64,000 nucleotides of DNA from Dastarcus helophoroides (taxonomy: Eukaryota; Arthropoda; Insecta; Coleoptera; Bothrideridae), in assembly GCA_028583605.1 (NCBI GenBank), contig CM053336.1, positions 26,875,170 through 26,939,169 on the forward strand, given 5' to 3'. The stretch's first letter is position 1, and the number at the start of each line of letters is the position of its first letter. The position numbers were made by a program, and so were the translations under genes. Shown piece after piece: positions 58,350 through 64,000 of the stretch. The notes under the pieces were generated by a model. It searched no databases. It was not told where the DNA came from and saw only the letters and a program-made list of their open reading frames with translations.

Positions 58350-59560
58350 CATTTGAGAGTGGATTAAATTTAAAAAAAAAAAATCGATACAAATATACCG
58401 AACGTCGGAGCGAAAACGTCGATATTCTTTCTATCGATGTATCGTGTGCAATCTTCAATGATATGATAATCATCGGAAGTAATAAAATGCATTGTCGGAA
58501 TAAAAGAAATTTATTTCTTGCATTTTTTAACATCGTCATCATCTTCACCTTGATTTAGTGCACATTTTTGCTATGATATGATACATTTTCAAAGACTAAT
58601 AAATGTTGCTTCTTTTCATACTTCCGTAAATAGCAACAATAGTTCCTATTGGTTTTAATAACTAAAATCAAAAAGTCTGTTAAACACATACCCACCTTTT
58701 ACATGTAATTTAACTGCAGATTCTTGACAAGTAGTTATTTTATAAAATAAAGGTTTTAAAATAAATTTATTTTTGATTAGAATGTGTTAAGAAAAATCTG
58801 AATGTATTCGAAAGTTCGCCTGCGCTCCTAAGGGGGCTTTCTCGGGAAATTTCGTAATTAACAATAAGTCAAAAGAGTACCTTAATTTAGTGTGTCAACT
58901 ATATCAACTCGTCTTTACCTCAAGCAGCTATTTTTCTGACAAGTGGTTTTCTGTAGCTGATTTTATCAAGACAACATGTGTTTGGAATAAGGTAACCTTT
59001 TTGAACAGCTCGCTTTACAAAAATTAATCCGTGGAAAGCCCTGATCTGTAAAATAGGGAGGTAGGCAGAGAAAACTACTACCCAGTATATCCCTTTCAAT
59101 AAAATTCTATGAGATAATAAACCTTAATAATAGTCTAAATATAGGTCCAAAATTTTGACACACGGTACCGAGATAGCAAACCATGGATATGGATATTTAT
59201 GGATATGCAACTGATATTCATTTGTAAATAAATCATTATTAATATATTAATGTCAATGTGTGTTTATCCATCTGTTTGTCACCTTCAGTGTTGCCAGATA
59301 TCGCGCAATTTCTCGAAGTTCTACTCTTGCTCATATGGCACGACCCATTTTCTATGTAAATATATGCAAAACTTGGCAATGACGACGACGGCGCCATCTA
59401 ACGATGAGGGTCCAAACCTAACATTTGCAGCAGTGTTGACATATATTTGAAGGGAAAATTTCGTACATGCGCAGTTAAAATTACCTTTTTATTTAGTGAC
59501 TGGACACGTTACACACATATTAATACATACACTACAAAACTTAAAAAAAGTTTATTTATT
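58350..59560. other. Spacer, no recognised gene
   Basis: Contains ATCGAT-rich words near 58383-58450, repeated GGATAT words near 59184-59205, and GACGGCGCCATCTAACGATG near 59388, a GGCGCCATCT motif that also appears near 36115 and, inverted, near 1266. No gene is supported; the open frame at 59250-59450 has no recognisable domain. Confidence 0.4.
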
Positions 59561-59580
59561 TTTTTTGAATAAAAATACAA

Positions 59581-62500
59581 AGGCGGAGAAAAGACATCGA
59601 TTTGAAAAAAAATTAATCACCAACTTTTAACTTTTTTCTGCTCCCGAGATTATTGTAAAAATTTTAACGTTGATTTCGAAATGTTAAAAAAATCGAAGTT
59701 TCGAGTTTAAAGTCAAAATTTCTAAAAGAAAAGCTGAAATTTCAAGTTTTAAGTCAAAATTTAACGATTACAATTAAAATCTCGACTTTGACTTCGAAAC
59801 TTCGACTTGTTTTTATCTATAATCCTACTTTAATTTTTAAATTTTTGCAATTTATGTTTTTCTCTAAACATTTTATACAAAGATTTTTTTTGAAATTTAC
59901 ACTTTTCCTGGAGATTTTGTCTTTAAGATATTTTTTCTCGCAGAAATTTTGATTTCTCTCTAATTTGTTTTTGAAATTTAAAAGTTTTCTTTTTGGGAAA
60001 TTTGTTTCAAAACTTTACTCAATTTTAAAAATAGAAATTTTAGTTATTAATTTTTTTAATTCGAATGTTATTTCGAAATTTTTTTCAAAAAATGTAAATT
60101 TAAAAAGAAAAACATTACCACTTTTTTTAAAATAAAGCTAAAATTATCGAACTTTTAAAAAAAAATTCAATTTTTAAAGTGATCAACATTTTCAATAATT
60201 TCGGTAATGTCAATAAAAGACGAATTTTTGGAAAAATATCAACTTTTAAAATAAATTGCGGAGTTCTTAATTAAATTTTCAAAGAAGCTGAATTTTTTGA
60301 ATATTGGAGAAAACTCAGAATTATCAAAAAATTCGTAATTATCAAAAAAGTTGAAATTTTGAAACGGTAAAATTTTGAAAAAAGTCGAAATTTTCAATAG
60401 TTCAAGTTTAAATAGAATCTTTTCTTTTAGGCTGAAAAATTAATTGGAAATGTTTATAAAAATGCATAAATAAAATTTTTAAAAAAGTTCAAACTTTAAA
60501 AAAAAGTCAAGTTTTTAAAAAGAGTAGAAATTTTGAAAAAAAAACTGGAAGTTTTGAAATGGAATTGAAATTTTACGAAATATTAGTCGAAAATGTCAAT
60601 AAAAGATTTTAAGAAATGACCGACTTGAAAAAAATATACAATTTTCAATTAAAGGAAAAAGTAAAGTTTCGAAAAAAAGTCGAAAATTTCAATAGATAAG
60701 TTTGAAAACAATCTTTTGTTTTAAGCCGAAGATTTAATTGGAAATGTTCAAAAAAATGTATAAACAAACTTTAAAAAAAATAAAACTTTTTTAAAAAAAG
60801 TCTAGATTTCAAAAAGAATTGAAATTTTGAAAAAAAAATTCAAAGTTTTGAAATGGAATTGAAATTTTACGAAATATTAATAGTCGAAAATGTCTATAAA
60901 AGATTTTAAGTAATGTCTAACCTAAAAAAATCACAATTTTCAAATAAAGGATCGACAGTTTACAAACAATGTCAAAATTTTGAAAAAAGTGGAAAAAAAT
61001 AATTAAAATTTTTGAGTTTGTCAAAAATTTTAAATTTTGGAAAATGACTGAATAAAAGACGAATTTTTGGAAAAATATCGACATTTAAAATAAATTACAG
61101 GGTTTTTAATTAAATTTTCAAATTTTTCGAATATTGTGAACACTCAGAATTATCGAAAAATTCGTAATTATCAAAAAAGTTAAAATCTTGAAACGGTAAA
61201 ATTTTGAAAAAAGTCGAAATTTTCAGCAGTTCACGTTTAAACAGAATCTTATCTTTTAGGTCGAAGAATTAATTGGAAATGTTTAAAAAAATTTATAATT
61301 AAAATTTTTAAAAAAGTTCAAACATTTAAAAAAAAGTCAAGTTTTCAAAAAGAATAGAAATTTTGAAAAAAACGTCGAGATTTTGAAATGGAGTCGAAAT
61401 TTTACGAAATATTAGTCAAAATTTCAATAAAAGGTTTTAAGAAATGTTTGACTTAAAAATATAACAATTTTCAAATAAAAGTTTCCAAAAAATGTCGAAA
61501 TTTTGAAAATAGTTGAAATTAAAAAAATAGTAAAGTTTTCCAAAAACTTTAAATTTTGGAAAGTGACTAAAATTTTAAAAAACTCAAACATTTGAAAAAG
61601 GCCGGAATTTTCAACAAAGTGGGAATTAAAACAGAGACAAAAATTTCAAAAAAGTGCAGATTTAAGAAAAGGCTAAAATTTTCAATAAAGAAAGTCGAAA
61701 TTTGTTGACAAGACATAAATTTTCAAAATCTTTCAAATGTCCAAAAGGACTCAAAATTTTGGAAAAGAAGAAATTTAAAAAAAAGTCAAAATTTATAGTC
61801 GAAATTAAAAAAATATCAAAATTGGCAAAAGATTTGAGAATTTTTATCGAATTTACGAAATAATTCGAAATTTTGAAAAAGTTTAAATTTTGGATAGTTA
61901 GGAAATTTGCACACTTTTCAATAAAAATCAAAATTTTTGAAACCGGAATATTGAAAACGAGTAAAAATTATCAGATTGATCGAGGTTTTCAAAAGTTGAA
62001 ATACTGAGAAGTTGAAATTTTGGAAAAAATTTAAATTTTTTGTAGTTAAAATTTTGAATCAAAGTGAAACATTTTTTTTAAAAGTTGAAATTGTTGGTCA
62101 AAAAAAATAAAATTTTGACAAAATGTCGAACATTTCATAAAATTTCAAAATTTTCAAAAAACTCGAAATTTTGAAAGAATTTCAAAAAGTAACCCCAATT
62201 TTCAACAAAAAATCAAAAAATAATCGAAACTTTGCAAAAAAGGTCGAAATTTTGAAAAATAGCTCTCATTTAAATAAAAACCAGTCGAAATTATTCAGAA
62301 TCGAAATTTTCAATAAAAAAATTATAATTTTCCAAAAAAAAATTATAAACAAAGATGAAATTTAGCAAAAACACGAAAATTGAAAAAGTTAAAAGTCTAG
62401 ATTTGAAAAAATTTACATTTTCAGAAAAAGTAAGAATTTTCAAATGGTAAAAATTAAATTTGAAATTTGGAAAGAAATCCAACCTTTCAAAAAACGCGAC

Positions 62501-62650
62501 ATTATCAAAAGTTTCCATTGTCAGGAAATCTAAAGTTTTCAAAAAGTAACCTTTTAAAAATGTCGAAATTTTCAGTTGAAATCTTAAAAATTTTAAACCG
62601 TTAAACATTGTCGCAGCACCCCCATTACTTTTGGTTAAGAGCCGCCACTG
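59581..62650. mobile_element. Left-truncated copy of the CAGTGGCGGCT filler element
   Basis: The right end (GCAGCACCCCCATTACTTTTG, then AGCCGCCACTG at 62640-62650) belongs to the same family as 10620 and 45296. From about 59840 the interior is homologous to 42380-45296, including the TTTTGATTTCTCTCTAATTT block and the ATTTGAGAATTTTTATCGAA block. The left terminal repeat is absent; instead the region starts with the GGCGGAGAAAAGACATCGAT word shared with 36264. No coding capacity. Confidence 0.7.
60190..61460. repeat. Tandem amplification of a filler block, about two and a half copies
   Basis: A block from AAAAGACGAATTTTTGGAAA through AATTCGTAATTATCAAAAAA and TTAATTGGAAATGTT to TTTTACGAAATATTAGTC occurs at 60215-60640 and 61045-61460, with a partial copy at 60670-60960. 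The related element at 41533 has only one such block (about 43500-43930). The amplification therefore happened in this copy or was lost in the other. Confidence 0.7.
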
Positions 62651-62682
62651 GTCGAAAAAGTGTCTAAAGAGTAAGTGTGATG

Positions 62683-63020
62683 GAATTCTCATATATGTAA
62701 TACTTCTATATGGTGTGTTTTGTCCCTTTGTTTGTCTCAAAAAGGCGCGATGGATATATATGTTTGTCTTTTTCAAGGACAGAATATAGTAACCAATCCC
62801 AAAGTTTATTTCAAATATCCCTCTTCTCGGGAGTTGTTATTGTTGTCATTCATTTATTAGTGTTCTCGCCCATTTTGTCATCTGTTTCCGCTATAAATGA
62901 ATGAATGCTTGTCCTTGAAAGAGTACGACATATACTTTTATCTCATCTTTTTGACAAAGAATTTTGCAGTTGCGATTATACACAACACGCCATATAGAAG
63001 AATTACATATATGGGAATTC
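62683..63020. mobile_element. Foldback MITE, 338 bp
   Basis: The left arm (62683-62783) and right arm (about 62909-63020) are imperfect inverted copies. The outer part reads GAATTCTCATATATGTAATA then CTTCTATATGGTGTGTT on the left, and on the minus strand of the right arm GAATTCCCATATATGTAATT then CTTCTATATGGCGTGTT. Inner parts also pair (TCAAAAAG, CTTTTTCAAGGACA). No target duplication is certain. No coding capacity. Confidence 0.75.
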
Positions 63021-64000
63021 TATTACCAATAAGGAACGTAGTAAATAAATATGGCTACTAAACAACTGTCAGTAAATGTCAAAACTTGCCGATTTCGTTA
63101 ATTTTAATGTCATTTCTTAGTATGTTCATTAGTTCATATTTTTACGAAAAAATGATGCAGGAGTAACTTCTAAATGTTTCAAATGGGTTTTTATTGTAGC
63201 CTTTCAACAGAATAACTAAGCTGCAATTGCCCTTATGATATCTTGTGCCGTTGATTGATTAAAACTTGCGCGCCCCTACATGACCATTGACAAACGATTT
63301 TTAACGGGATAGAAAAAAAATAGTCGGATCCACTCCACTTTCTAGACGCATTTCCATTAAATTTGTATACATGACAAATATAGGACGTGCACTATCCTTA
63401 TTCTATAATCCGTGGTCACGACTCCCTCTCTTCTCAGCTGCGGTAATAGTTGCCAGATATCCCGTATTTTCCGAGTTCTTTCTTATTTTGGTAAATCCGT
63501 ATTTATAAAGAAATTTCCCGTATTTTAAAGAGTGCAACGGTAACACAGATTTTATATGAAAAATATAGACTTTTTTATGTCACCAATTTTTCTTGAAAGA
63601 CAAAATTCTACTTTTATGTAATCTTAGGTAAAAGATACTTAACCCGTTTTTATACAATAATCTCTCGCAATTCCGTGTGCTTTGTTCTTTTCTAATTACG
63701 AAGAAAATAGAGAACTGACCAATAGCAGTGTTAAATACATATATCCCCAGTACTCATGTAAATTTACATTGCGCACGTAAAGTAATGCATAATTTTCAGA
63801 AACAAAGAAAACATTGTTTTATAAATCATCTCTCGAACCCATCAATTTTGTTTTGGTCTTTGGTCAGATTTTCCGGGTATTGAACTTTATGCAGGGTCCT
63901 GCAACAGTGCGTCGGGCATCTATAGGTCCTATAATAAAGTAGTTAGAAATTTTGTTCAACTGTGTATAAAGATGTATTTTAGAAAAATATGTTTACATGT
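63021..64000. other. Spacer to the right edge
   Basis: Ordinary A/T-rich sequence. Around 63450-63540 TTGCCAGATATCCCGTATTT and further CCCGTATTT words resemble repeat fragments seen near 35905 and 59285. No gene is seen. Confidence 0.4.

Noticed and set aside
57940..58548. 202-residue open frame on the minus strand across the composite's right end
   Set aside because: It spans a transposon boundary, overlaps open frames on the other strand and shows no recognisable domain.

Overview
The window is eukaryotic nuclear DNA, very A/T-rich, almost certainly from an insect. The evidence is three degraded non-LTR retrotransposons, a Ty3/Gypsy gag fragment, a spliced hAT transposase relic, a piggyBac-type MITE, and one small spliced host gene with a TATA box and a TCAGT initiator. 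Recurrent insect-type repeat ends also occur. A beetle is a reasonable guess, but the sequence does not prove it. There are no bacterial-style operons, CRISPR arrays or rRNA genes, and I recognised no tRNA gene.

Layout. 1-3480: A/T filler, a palindromic fragment and a TA-flanked non-autonomous element. 3480-6780: decayed LINE on the minus strand. 6793-10620 and 11452-15384: two hAT-like elements (8-bp target duplications) filled with degenerate A/T repeat; the second holds a higher-order tandem repeat of about 540 bp. 15400-19430: tandem duplication, a 1.75-kb pentanucleotide array (TCTCA/TCCCA/TCTCC) and the arm of a palindromic element. 19430-23434: fairly young LINE with ORF1 and ORF2. 23663-24241: piggyBac-like MITE with TTAA duplications. 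24250-29250: mostly featureless spacer plus filler. 29254-33498: I-like LINE with endonuclease, RT and RNase H, followed directly by a Gypsy LTR plus gag (33513-34933). 37210-41143: hAT element with a perfect 8-bp duplication and a broken transposase. 41533-51600: further filler-bearing hAT-like elements and a nested composite. 51691-52006: palindrome with a (TC)n core. 52364-53370: the only convincing host gene, a two-exon secreted protein of about 207 aa. 53520-62650: more filler, an intact-ended nested composite (55513-58341) and another filler element. 62683-63020: foldback MITE.

The main result is structural. Several elements with different terminal inverted repeats (CAGTGGCGGCT, CAGGGRTCGGCAAAC, CAGGGGCGGCC, CATRGRCG) carry the same kind of interior: thousands of bases of degenerate A/T repeat built around AAATTTTGAC and GTCGAAATTT, with long-period tandem duplication and strand-polarity switches but no genes. 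One element is nested in another with a perfect 8-bp duplication, and the same junction occurs at a second site, so the composite appears to have spread as a unit. The second theme is a palindromic element whose centre is a simple repeat, one copy of which appears to have grown into the 1.75-kb array.

The mobile genes are almost all broken. Apart from the small secreted-protein gene, no protein in the window looks functional.
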